A stretch of DNA of 40,069 nt from a candidate division WWE3 bacterium (GTDB taxonomy: Bacteria; Patescibacteriota; WWE3; UBA101185; UBA10185), in contig JAAZNV010000009.1 of NCBI GenBank assembly GCA_012798115.1, forward strand, positions 74,156 to 114,224. The letters are read 5' to 3'. Made by a program: the position numbers and the translations under genes. Shown here one piece after another: positions 31,154-40,069 of this stretch. The stretch's first letter is position 1. The number at the start of each line of letters is the position of its first letter. The notes beneath the pieces are model-generated. The model worked only from the letters and a program-made list of their open reading frames with translations, was not told the origin of the DNA and ran no database searches.

Positions 31154-31427
31154 AAGTATACCTAGGCGTGCGAGAGAATGGTGGTTGAGGAACTAAGCAA
31201 ATTACATCCGTAACTTAGGGAAAAGGATGCCCTGTGAGCGCGAGCTTGCAGGGGGCACAGAAATGGCTCGGGCGGCTGTTTAACAAAAACACAGGTCTCT
31301 GCTAAACCAGTAATGGGAGGTATAGGGGCCGACGCGTGCCCAGTGTCCGTAGGTCAAGATCGGGGGTGACTAACCGCAAGGTTAGAGGCTTCTGATTCAA
31401 GCCCGGATGAACGGCAGCAGTAACTAT

Positions 31428-32151
31428 GAAACAAGTCGTAGTTCTAAAACTTGGCTATATGCTGGAAACTCTGGTCAGAATTTGTAGCTAGTTATTGAAA
31501 TATCACAATGTAAATTGTAGATTAATTTTAATGACTGAAAATGCTAACAATGCAGACAATCAGCAGGAAAGACTTTCGCAATTAGGTAATTACATAGCTG
31601 GTTTTGTAGATGGAGAAGGGAGCTTTAATGTTTCCTTGAGGAAGAAATCTGACTACAAAATAGGTTGGCAGGTAGTATTAAGTTTTAATGTTTCACAAAA
31701 AGATCCTACAGTTCTATATATAATAAAAGATCTTTTTAAGTGTGGAATTATTAAACAAAGGAAATGTGATAATCTTTTCTCCTACGATGTAACAAAACCA
31801 AGCGATATTATTACTAATATTTTACCTTTCTTTGATGAGTTTTCTTTTCTTTCTGAATCGAAGAAGAAAAATTATTTACTATTTAAAGAGATAGTGGGTA
31901 TTTCTTCTTTAAGACCTTTATGTCATTCAAACTTTCTAAAGATTTTAGATCTAAGAGAGAGAATAAATGAGGGGAAGGGAAGAAAGAGAAAATATACAAA
32001 GGAAAATATTATTGCGAAAGAATCCTCAGAGACTATACGCCAGGCTTCAATTAAAAATTGAAGATGATATAGTCCGACCTATGCAGCGATGCATAGAATC
32101 CGATAGAAATATTCGGATCAGCTTATTTATTTAAGCTTAGCAACAAATGTG
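31428..32151 (+). mobile_element. Group I intron 1, insertion site about L1917, with LAGLIDADG ORF
   Basis: 5' exon AACTAT pairs with IGS GTAGTT (31438-31443) ending in U-G; ends in G; P7-like GACTAT/ATAGTC; exon junction TAACTAT^AACTG matches the H69 sequence. Confidence 0.85.
31531..32061 (+). CDS. LAGLIDADG homing endonuclease (single motif) in intron 1
   Basis: LGNYIAGFVDGEGSFNVSLRKKSDYKIGWQVVLSFNVSQKD; ATG 31531 preferred over upstream TTG 31495. Confidence 0.88.
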   Translation: MTENANNADNQQERLSQLGNYIAGFVDGEGSFNVSLRKKSDYKIGWQVVLSFNVSQKDPTVLYIIKDLFKCGIIKQRKCDNLFSYDVTKPSDIITNILPFFDEFSFLSESKKKNYLLFKEIVGISSLRPLCHSNFLKILDLRERINEGKGRKRKYTKENIIAKESSETIRQASIKN

Positions 32152-32165
32152 AACTGTTCTATGGT

Positions 32166-32435
32166 AATTCGCGCCGCCATAGTAAAATTCGACTATATGC
32201 TGGGATCTCTGTAGTATCTGTAGCTAGTTATTTATATAACTGAAAATGCTTACAGTGCAGACAATCAGCAGGAAAGACCAATAATTTATTATTGGAATCC
32301 TCACTGACTATACGTCGAACATCTTAAAATTGTATTTAAGATGAAGAGATAGTCGCGTCTGCATGGCGACATGCAGGGAAAAGGTTATTAAAGGGAAATC
32401 TTTTTCAGAACCTTTATTAAAAGGCGAAGATAGCA
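32166..32435 (+). mobile_element. Group I intron 2, insertion site about L1931, ORF-less (3' boundary uncertain by a few nt)
   Basis: 5' exon CTATGGT (32159-32165) pairs with IGS GCCATAG (32176-32182) ending in U-G; core blocks shared with intron 1 (GACTATATGCTGG, GCAGACAATCAGCAGGAAAGAC, GACTATACG). Confidence 0.8.
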
Positions 32436-32920
32436 AGCGTAATCCCTTGCCGGGTAAGTTCCGGCCCGCACGAAACGCGTAACGATCTGAGCGCTCTCTT
32501 AACCACTAACTCGGTGAAATTGAACTACCGGTGAAGATGCCGGTTACTCATTGTTGGACAGAGAGACCCCGTGGAGCTTTACTGTAGCTTGGTATTGATG
32601 ATCGGTTTTAGTTGTGTAGTGTAGGAGGGAGTTTTGGACCCAACGGTTTGAAACGTCGATGAAACACCTCTCTGCTAATATCGAGAGTCTCACCATTTCG
32701 CATAACCTGCGAAAGGGACAATGCCTGGCGGGCAGTTTATCTGGGGCGGATTCCTGCTAAAAGGTAACGCAGGAGCTCAAAGGTTCCCTTAATGCCGATG
32801 GAAATGGCATTATAAGCGTAAAGGTATATGGGAGCTTGACTGCAAGACTTACAAGTCGAGCAGACACGAAAGTGGGACTTAGTGATCTTCCGAGTGCTTA
32901 GTGGTAGGCCCGGAACTTAT

Positions 32921-32951
<31 letters not shown>

Positions 32952-32994
32952 TATCTTACCCGAGCGTCCATAGCGGCGGTAAGGTTTGGCACCT

Positions 32995-33829
32995 TAGACA
33001 TAAATTAGGGGTGCTACGAAAGTAATTTCGTACCAAAAATTCGGCTAATAACGGTGAACTCCCTATTGATTTCGTATAATCTTCGGGTTACTATGAATTC
33101 AAGGAGAATACCGTGGGAAGCCTCACTGAAGAACAAAAATCTATACTAATAGGTAGTCTATTAGGTGATGGTACTCTTAGAAAAAAGAAGAACACACTTC
33201 TTGAGATAAACCACTCTTCTAAACAAAGAGAATATGTTTTTTGGCTCTGTTCTAAGTTTAGAGAATACGTTAGTACTCCTCCAAAGCTTAGAATAAATGG
33301 TTTGGGAAGAACTTCTTATAGATTCACAACTCAAAGTATATCTCATTTAAATGAATTCTATGAAAGTTTTTACCTTCTAAACGGCCAGAAAAAGTTACCA
33401 AATACTTTAGAGCTTGATAATCTAAGTTTAGCTGTTTGGTTTATGGATGATGGTTCAAGATCTCGAAACTCTGTGTACTTTAATACACAACAGTTTAACA
33501 AAAAAGATCAAGAAGTTCTTATTCAATTATTAAGAGAGATATTTAATCTAAAAGCTACTTTAAATAGAGATAAATGTTATTACAGGATACGTATCGCATG
33601 TGATTCAATGGATCATTTTAGTGATTTGGTATCACCATTTATTATAAAAAGTATGAGATACAAACTTCCGTGATGGCCCCGTATCGACTGATCCTGAGAG
33701 CGTAACTTACGCTCAATAACGGTGAGATAGAATTCTTCTATCAAACGCCGACTCCTACTCTTTAAATAAAGTGTTAAAGACAAGAGGAAGAAGATATAGT
33801 CAGTGCAACTAGAAATAGTTGGTTGTACG
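32995..33829 (+). mobile_element. Group I intron 3, insertion site about L2500, with LAGLIDADG ORF
   Basis: 5' exon GGCACCT pairs with IGS GGGTGCT (33009-33015); ends in G; exon junction GGCACCT^CGATGTCG is PTC sequence; GATATAGTC 3' core. Confidence 0.85.
33113..33673 (+). CDS. LAGLIDADG homing endonuclease (two motifs) in intron 3
   Basis: ILIGSLLGDGTLRKK and LAVWFMDDGSRSRN; GTG start with AAGGAG upstream. Confidence 0.88.
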   Translation: MGSLTEEQKSILIGSLLGDGTLRKKKNTLLEINHSSKQREYVFWLCSKFREYVSTPPKLRINGLGRTSYRFTTQSISHLNEFYESFYLLNGQKKLPNTLELDNLSLAVWFMDDGSRSRNSVYFNTQQFNKKDQEVLIQLLREIFNLKATLNRDKCYYRIRIACDSMDHFSDLVSPFIIKSMRYKLP

Positions 33830-34308
33830 CGATGTCGTCTCGTCATATCCTGGAGCTGGAGCAGGTTCCAAGGGTCCGGCTGTTCGCCGGTTAAAATGGC
33901 GCGTTAGATGGGTTCAGAACGTCGCAAGACAGTTCGGTCCATTTCCACAATGAGTGTAGAACTCTGATAGGGCTCATTCCTAGTACGAGAGGACCGGAAT
34001 GACATAACCTCTGGTGTGCCAGTTGTTTCGCCAGAAGCATCGCTGGGTAGCTATGTTGTGATTTGATAAGTGCTGAAAGCATATAAGCACGAAGCATACC
34101 TAAAAATTAGGGTTCATCCAATTTAATTGGACGCGACTCCTGGGAGAATACCAGGTCGATAGGCTGCGAGTGTAAGCACAGTAATGTGTTCAGCTGAGCA
34201 GTACTAATGTTAAGCGCACTTTAATTTATCTATATGGGTAAATTGAACTAGATAGACTTTCTGGTCAGGTTTTAGAGAATCACTTCTTTGAAAATTTATT
34301 GTGAGTAA

Positions 34309-34427
34309 CATCCCGGTGATGATGGCAGTGGGGTAACACCTCTTTCCATTCCGAACAGAGAAGTTAAGACCACTTACGCCGAAAATACTTAGAGAAATTC
34401 TTGGGAAGATAGGGCGTCGCCGGGGTT
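34309..34427 (+). rRNA. 5S ribosomal RNA
   Basis: Terminal stem CCCGGTG/CGCCGGG; CCATTCCGAACAGAGAAGTTAAG. Confidence 0.92.
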
Positions 34428-34603
34428 TTGCTCATAATATTTATTATTCCATAATCAAAAGTTTACGTGGATTTGAACAAGGCGCATTTCTACGATTTAG
34501 AGATATTAACAAGCTGAATTAGTCTCAATGGGATTGATAAATTTAAAAGATCAATCCCTGATGTTTCTAACCTCTAGCTTAGGTATAATATTTTGTACAA
34601 AAT

Positions 34604-34631
34604 AAAAGCGACACTTTTTAGTATCGCTTTA
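34604..34631 (+). terminator. Probable terminator of the 23S-5S unit
   Basis: Inverted repeat AAAGCGACAC TTTTTA GTATCGCTTT with one mismatch; the T tract is weak. Confidence 0.45.
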
Positions 34632-34782
34632 AGCTAGTCTTGATAACATTTTAAATAAAACGTCTGTACGGTCTCATTCACAAAAGTTATCGTTAACTCT
34701 TTATTCTCTCTCCCGTTGCTTTTTCTGTCTTGGCATCTCTACGACTCCCGAAACAGTTTAATACTCTCCTGCGATTTATTTT

Positions 34783-35274
34783 CTATAGAGAGCAGAACAT
34801 GATTCTCACTAGTTTAAGCACTAGTTGTTTCTCTTCGTCTGTTACCCCCTCCGTCTTCCCGGTGATTAATGCATTTACAGCTTTGATGGCAGATCTAATG
34901 TCTTCCTTTGGATGGTGCTCTTTGTTGATTCTGCTCTTTAGAAATAAATCATAGGCTTCTGTTGCTTCGGAGTCGAATATAAGTTTTCCTTTGCTAAAAA
35001 GTAAGTCGGTTATACATTTTCCCCTTAAAGCCATTTTCAGAAGCTTTAATATATCTTTGCAGACGTTCACGCCCATGTTGTGTGCATCCTCCAGAGCGGG
35101 TTCACCAAATGCCCACGACGCATTAAATTGTAGTGCCTCATCGGGTATTTTCCATTTATCACTTTTTTCGATGGATTCAAACATGACACGCATATTAACT
35201 GTAGGTATTCTGCGCAATGTACTACTGTAGTTATTTGGTAGTTCAATGGGGGTGATGCATTGATGAGCAAACAT
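34783..35274 (-). CDS. Hypothetical protein
   Basis: 163-aa ORF with plausible SD (AAGGAG) upstream. Confidence 0.55.
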   Translation of the reverse strand: MFAHQCITPIELPNNYSSTLRRIPTVNMRVMFESIEKSDKWKIPDEALQFNASWAFGEPALEDAHNMGVNVCKDILKLLKMALRGKCITDLLFSKGKLIFDSEATEAYDLFLKSRINKEHHPKEDIRSAIKAVNALITGKTEGVTDEEKQLVLKLVRIMFCSL

Positions 35275-35392
35275 TTCATTCTCCTTTCCTTCTTTTTGAT
35301 AATTATAGGAGATTTCAGAATGTAGTCAAATGTATATAAATACACGTTATTCCTTGTTTTGTACTTTACTTCAGATTCAAGATTATAAACTT

Positions 35393-36286
35393 TTATCGTG
35401 CATCAATTTTCTGCTTTTCACCTTTGAACTTTCCCGCGTGACCAACTCCAAAATATATGGTTATTGGTATCTCGTATTTCTTTGATGCTTTCCTTAATCT
35501 AGCCTCCGCCTTGGTGTAGAAGTCATAAAATAAATCTCTGTCAAAAAAAGTTTCTTTCATCCCATTTAATTTATCTGGATAATATTTCTTTAATACCTCT
35601 TCCACTCCTAAAAAGTTAGATCCTGTTGTATTAAAACTTTCAGAAAACACATAGCTTACTTCTGCTTTTTTTAACTCTTTAAATATCTTGTCAGGATCAG
35701 TAAAAAATGGCCAGTAAGGTCCAATCATTGCTATTACTTTTACACCTTCGCTAGATAATTTCTTCATTGCATTTAATCGTTCTTCTACAGTGGAAGAATT
35801 TGGTTCAACGTGTTTTCTAAAATTTTCATTCAAAGTATTGAATGTAAAATTAACATCTATATTTTTAAATTTTTTAATTAAATCTAAGTCTCTAAGTACC
35901 AAGTCTGACTTAGTCAGAATGCTTATCTTGGTGGAATAGTCAATTAACTTTTCTAATATTTTTCTAGTTAATTTGTATTTTTCTTCTGATTGTTGATAAG
36001 GATCTGTAACCGTTCCTATGTATATGTTCGAGTTCTTGTACTTATTTGATTTAAGTTCTTTTTCTAAAACTTCAGCAATGTTTACTCTAATATCTACAAA
36101 TTCTCCCCAGGGTTCTTCATGATTAGTAAATCTTTTCATAAATCTTGCATAGCAATACTCACAAGCATGTTCACATCCGACGTATGGATTTATTGACCAG
36201 CCTCCGCCAGGAAAGCCACAGTTTCCTATAGATGTTTTACATTGTATTTCTCTTATTGTCATATAAGAATTAAATTTCTTATGCAT
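35393..36286 (-). CDS. Radical SAM protein (SPL-like family)
   Basis: NPYVGCEHACEYCYARFMKRF CxxxCxxC motif, GTVTDPYQQSEEKYKLTR. Confidence 0.9.
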   Translation of the reverse strand: MHKKFNSYMTIREIQCKTSIGNCGFPGGGWSINPYVGCEHACEYCYARFMKRFTNHEEPWGEFVDIRVNIAEVLEKELKSNKYKNSNIYIGTVTDPYQQSEEKYKLTRKILEKLIDYSTKISILTKSDLVLRDLDLIKKFKNIDVNFTFNTLNENFRKHVEPNSSTVEERLNAMKKLSSEGVKVIAMIGPYWPFFTDPDKIFKELKKAEVSYVFSESFNTTGSNFLGVEEVLKKYYPDKLNGMKETFFDRDLFYDFYTKAEARLRKASKKYEIPITIYFGVGHAGKFKGEKQKIDAR

Positions 36287-36434
36287 TCATTCCTATTGTA
36301 GCAACTTTTCTATTGTTTTTACATCGTTGTTTATATATAATCCCTTTGTCCTTTGAAGGGCAGAAAGGGGGTTTAAGGTTGCTTAAGGAATAACAGTTTA
36401 TCTGTCTCATTTTTTCGAGTAGCCTGAACCTAAA

Positions 36435-37547
36435 ATGACGAAAGCAAAAAAAGTTAGTAATAAAGAATCTGCAATGTCCAAATATTTGTCTGATAAAGAT
36501 TTGCAGATGAAATCTCTCCATTCTGGAGACATGATAGAAGGAGTAGTGGTAAGTGCAAACCACAGAGAGGTGTTAGTAGATGTTGGAGCAAAATCGGAAG
36601 GAATAATTACTGGATCAGAATTGTCTGATGCAGATAAGTCCTATAAAACATTGAAACCAGGTGATGTGATTATGGCTAAAGTTGTCCAAGCTGAGAATGC
36701 ACAAGGGTATGTTGTTTTATCTCTTAAAAAAGCAGAAAAGGATAAAAAGTGGAAAGACGCTGAAGAAGCATTTGAAACAGGATCTGTTCTTGATGCAGTG
36801 GTTATTGAATACAATAAAGGAGGCCTTTTATGTGATTGCCTAGGTTTGAGGGGCTTTATTCCACTTTCTCATTTAGATAGGGTTCACTTTGCTAACGATG
36901 TTGCAAAGTTTGCAGCTGGGAGCGAAACAGAACTTAAGGAGTCATTGAAAGTATTATCTGGAAAAACTTTAAGGGTGAAAGTTATTGAACTAGATAAAGA
37001 CAAAAATAGATTTGTTTTATCTGAAAAAGATGCTTTAACCTCGTATAGTGAAGAATCAAGAAAAAAAAGATTATCAGAGATTGCAATTGGAAGTACTATT
37101 GAAGGAATTGTTACAGGAATTATGCCCTTTGGAGTGTTTGTGGATTTAGATGGAGTAGAAGGTTTGGTTCATATTAGTGAAATTGCATGGGAAAAGGTGA
37201 ATCATCCTTCTCATTACTTTAAAGTTGGTCAAAAAATTCAAGTAATGGTACTTGGTGTGGATGAAGTGTCAAATAAACTTGCACTTAGTGTTAAAAGACT
37301 AACACCAAATCCATGGGAGACAGTGGAAGAAAAGTATCCAGTTGGGACAAAGGTTAAAGGGATTGTTAATAAAATAGTTCCTTTTGGTGCCTTTGTAACA
37401 ATAGAAAAAGGACTTGATGGCTTAATTCATGTATCGGAAGCCGAGTCTCCATTAAAAGAAGGAGATAAAGTTGAAGCTATTGTTATTCAAGTCGATGGTG
37501 AAAATCAAAAGCTTGCTTTAAGTACAAGAGGAAAAAAGGAAGAATAA
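36435..37547 (+). CDS. rpsA: 30S ribosomal protein S1 (four S1 domains)
   Basis: Repeated S1 units, e.g. GSTIEGIVTGIMPFGVFVDLDGVEGLVHISEIAWEKVNHP. Confidence 0.92.
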   Translation: MTKAKKVSNKESAMSKYLSDKDLQMKSLHSGDMIEGVVVSANHREVLVDVGAKSEGIITGSELSDADKSYKTLKPGDVIMAKVVQAENAQGYVVLSLKKAEKDKKWKDAEEAFETGSVLDAVVIEYNKGGLLCDCLGLRGFIPLSHLDRVHFANDVAKFAAGSETELKESLKVLSGKTLRVKVIELDKDKNRFVLSEKDALTSYSEESRKKRLSEIAIGSTIEGIVTGIMPFGVFVDLDGVEGLVHISEIAWEKVNHPSHYFKVGQKIQVMVLGVDEVSNKLALSVKRLTPNPWETVEEKYPVGTKVKGIVNKIVPFGAFVTIEKGLDGLIHVSEAESPLKEGDKVEAIVIQVDGENQKLALSTRGKKEE

Positions 37548-37586
37548 TTTAATCTGCTCTTAAGGTTCTTTTGGTAGGATTTGCTT

Positions 37587-38906
37587 ATGTCTAAATTTAA
37601 GACGGTTTATACCTGTAAAAACTGTGGGTATACATCTTATCAGTGGGTTGGCCAGTGTCCAGGTTGTAATGAATGGAATTCTTTTGTTGAAGATGTTATA
37701 AGTGCAAAAGAATCTAAACCTGGAACAACACCTTTAAAATCTCCATGTAAACTGGTTAAGCTCTCTGAGGTATCTTCTGACCCTTTAAGGAGAATTTCAT
37801 CTGGAATTGAAGAATTTGATAGAGTTTTAGGTGGTGGTTTTGTACCTGGACAAGTGGTTCTTCTAGCTGGAGAGCCAGGTATTGGCAAGAGTACTATTCT
37901 CACTGAAATATCAAAGAATTTGAAATGTCTTAATATCCTATATGTGTGTGGAGAAGAGAGTATTGACCAAGTAAAAGTTAGAGCTGTTAGGATGAATTAT
38001 GCAGCTGAAAACATGTTGATGCTCTCAGAAACAAACGTTGATGCTATTGTCTTGGCCATTGAGCAGAATAAGAATATTGGTTTAGTAATTATTGATTCTG
38101 TGCAAACATTAAGCTCAGATGAGTTGCTTGGTTCTCCTGGTTCTTTGGTTCAAGTTAGAGGCTGTACTCAAATGTTAACAAATGTTGCAAAAGAGAATGG
38201 AATTCCAATGGTTCTTGTTGGTCATGTTACTAAGGAAGGAGTTGTAGCTGGTCCTAAAGTTCTTGAACATATTGTTGACACAGTTTTGTATTTAGAAGGA
38301 GATTCCCAACATTTATTTAGAATTTTAAGAACGAACAAAAATAGATTTGGACCAGTTTCTGAAGTTGGGATATTTGAAATGGAAGAAGGTGGCATTAAAG
38401 AAGTTAAGAACCCTTCTGATATGTTTTTAAAGCAACGAATGGCTAATTCTGCAGGTTCTTGCGTTACTGTTGTTATGGAAGGTTATAGACCCCTTCTTTT
38501 TGAGATTCAAGCATTAACGGTTAAAACATCTTTTGGCTATCCAAGAAGAACTGCCAGTGGTTTCAGCAACACTCGACTTCAAGTGTTAGTAGCTATTTTA
38601 GAGAGAAGAGCAGGTTTAAATTTAGGTAGTCTTGATGTTTATTTGAGTGTAGCTGGTGGGTTTAAAATTAATGAGTATGCTGCAGATCTTGCTGTTTGTC
38701 TGGCTATAACATCTTCTGTGAAAGATTGCCCAGTTAAGGAAGGAGTTGCTGCTTTTGGGGAATGTGGCTTAAATGGAGAAATAAGAAGAGTAACTCAACA
38801 AGATAAAAGATCAAAGGAAGCTGTAAAACTTGGGTATGGGGAGGTTATTAGCTCGGATAATACAAAAAATATACTTGAAGCAGTTTCCAAATCTATTTCT
38901 AGATAA
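37587..38906 (+). CDS. radA: DNA repair protein RadA (Sms)
   Basis: N-terminal zinc finger CKNCGY...CPGCNEWNSF, Walker A GEPGIGKST, KNRFG motif, C-terminal Lon-like domain. Confidence 0.95.
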   Translation: MSKFKTVYTCKNCGYTSYQWVGQCPGCNEWNSFVEDVISAKESKPGTTPLKSPCKLVKLSEVSSDPLRRISSGIEEFDRVLGGGFVPGQVVLLAGEPGIGKSTILTEISKNLKCLNILYVCGEESIDQVKVRAVRMNYAAENMLMLSETNVDAIVLAIEQNKNIGLVIIDSVQTLSSDELLGSPGSLVQVRGCTQMLTNVAKENGIPMVLVGHVTKEGVVAGPKVLEHIVDTVLYLEGDSQHLFRILRTNKNRFGPVSEVGIFEMEEGGIKEVKNPSDMFLKQRMANSAGSCVTVVMEGYRPLLFEIQALTVKTSFGYPRRTASGFSNTRLQVLVAILERRAGLNLGSLDVYLSVAGGFKINEYAADLAVCLAITSSVKDCPVKEGVAAFGECGLNGEIRRVTQQDKRSKEAVKLGYGEVISSDNTKNILEAVSKSISR

Positions 38907-39007
38907 TTTAAGTAATTAGTATTAATAAAATTATTGCTTGGATTCATCTCTATCCTTGTTATTGCTACCTGTAGTTTTTTGCTTTGGCGTGGTCTAAAAT
39001 TAAGTAA

Positions 39008-40012
39008 ATGGTAAAGAAAGGTATAAATTCAGTTGAACAAAAGAAGCCATCTGCAGGTGAATTTGGAATTATATCTAGAGTAGTATATACAGTTGTATTT
39101 TTGGTCTTGGGATTTAGTATCTGTAGAAGCTTGTTTTTTATAGATCTTCCATTTCTTGGTTATCACTTAATTATTGAGATTATAGTTGCTTTAATAATGG
39201 GTACGTTTGGTTTCTTCTTGTTTCCTCTTCTTCTTAGTAAGTTAAAATACTGGGTAGAAGGACTTGTTATCACTGCTGTATCTAAGGTAGTTTCTGATTT
39301 TTGGGACCAACAGTCTAAAAGGATTCAACAAGCAAGAAGAGAAAAACAAAGAATGAAAGCTGAAGAAAAGAGTATAAAAGAGAAACAAGAAATAGAAAAC
39401 GCTATTTTGCTTGATACGTCAGTGCTAATAGATGGGAGGATCTTAGATGTTGTTAAGATTGGTTTTATTGATAGACCTTTGATTATTACTCAGAATGTTA
39501 TTAACGAACTTCAGAAGTTGTCTGATAACAAGAGTAATATAAAGAGGAATAGAGGGAGAATGGGGCTTGATGTAGTAAAAGAGTTGAAGAAGAGAACTAG
39601 TGTAATTATTCCTGATATTAAAACCAAAGAAAAAGATGTTGATAAGATTCTTGTTGATTACGCTAAAGAAAAGAAAATTAAACTTATGACTTTAGATTTC
39701 AACTTGAATAAAGTAGCTAAAGTATCTGGGATCAAAGTTTTAAATATTAATGATTTGATTAATTCTTTAAAAACGCTTCTTCTACCTGGTGAAGATTTTA
39801 GTGTGAAGATACTTCAGCAAGGGAAGGAAAAGAAGCAAGGTATTGGTTATTTGCCGGATGGAACTATGGTTATTGTTGAGGATAGTGTTGATAAAGTTGG
39901 TCAAGATGTTCATGTTAAAGTATTGAAAGTTATTCAATCGTCTGCTGGAAAGATAATATTTGGTGGTATAAATGGTAATGGTAAAAGTAGCAGTGATGAG
40001 AAAAAGGACTGA
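39008..40012 (+). CDS. PIN/TRAM domain membrane protein (YacL-like)
   Basis: N-terminal TM segments, PIN core LLDTSVLIDGRILDVVKIGF...NELQKLSD, C-terminal TRAM-like GIGYLPDGTMVIVED. Confidence 0.9.
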   Translation: MVKKGINSVEQKKPSAGEFGIISRVVYTVVFLVLGFSICRSLFFIDLPFLGYHLIIEIIVALIMGTFGFFLFPLLLSKLKYWVEGLVITAVSKVVSDFWDQQSKRIQQARREKQRMKAEEKSIKEKQEIENAILLDTSVLIDGRILDVVKIGFIDRPLIITQNVINELQKLSDNKSNIKRNRGRMGLDVVKELKKRTSVIIPDIKTKEKDVDKILVDYAKEKKIKLMTLDFNLNKVAKVSGIKVLNINDLINSLKTLLLPGEDFSVKILQQGKEKKQGIGYLPDGTMVIVEDSVDKVGQDVHVKVLKVIQSSAGKIIFGGINGNGKSSSDEKKD

Positions 40013-40069
40013 TAATACCTTAGGTTTTTCCTCTAGATACAATTAAAAAAACATTCCACAAGAAGCGAC

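Noticed and set aside
31495-31530. TTG-initiated extension of the intron 1 endonuclease
   Set aside because: Runs further into the ribozyme 5' core; ATG 31531 is more plausible

Overview
AT-rich bacterial chromosome segment. Gene complement and rRNA peculiarities fit a Candidate Phyla Radiation / Patescibacteria genome: short 16S, split transketolase, archaeal-type ATP-dependent DNA ligase, intron-bearing 23S. This assignment is inference; no search was run. The left half carries DNA repair genes (Pol I-type 5'-3' exonuclease, nth, ATP-dependent ligase, recF, fpg/mutM), a pentose-phosphate cluster (rpiB, rpe, tkt-N, tkt-C, pfkB kinase), lgt, a Fic-like protein with a degenerate motif, and a propeller/M23 secreted protein. 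The centre carries a BpsA-SpeD polyamine fusion gene and a broken-up rRNA locus. There the 16S has its own promoter and terminator and is separated by about 4.9 kb of protein genes from tRNA-Ala, 23S and 5S; tRNA-Ile lies in the gap in inverted orientation. The 23S is interrupted by three predicted group I introns at E. coli positions about L1917, L1931 and L2500. Two contain LAGLIDADG ORFs, and the first two are separated by a 14-nt exon. The right end carries a radical SAM protein, ribosomal protein S1, RadA and a PIN/TRAM protein. The strongest second-look items are the tandem sister introns with a 14-nt exon and an endonuclease ORF read through the ribozyme core, the decoding-centre substitutions in 16S, the BpsA-SpeD fusion with an altered pyruvoyl-site motif, and the degenerate Fic protein.
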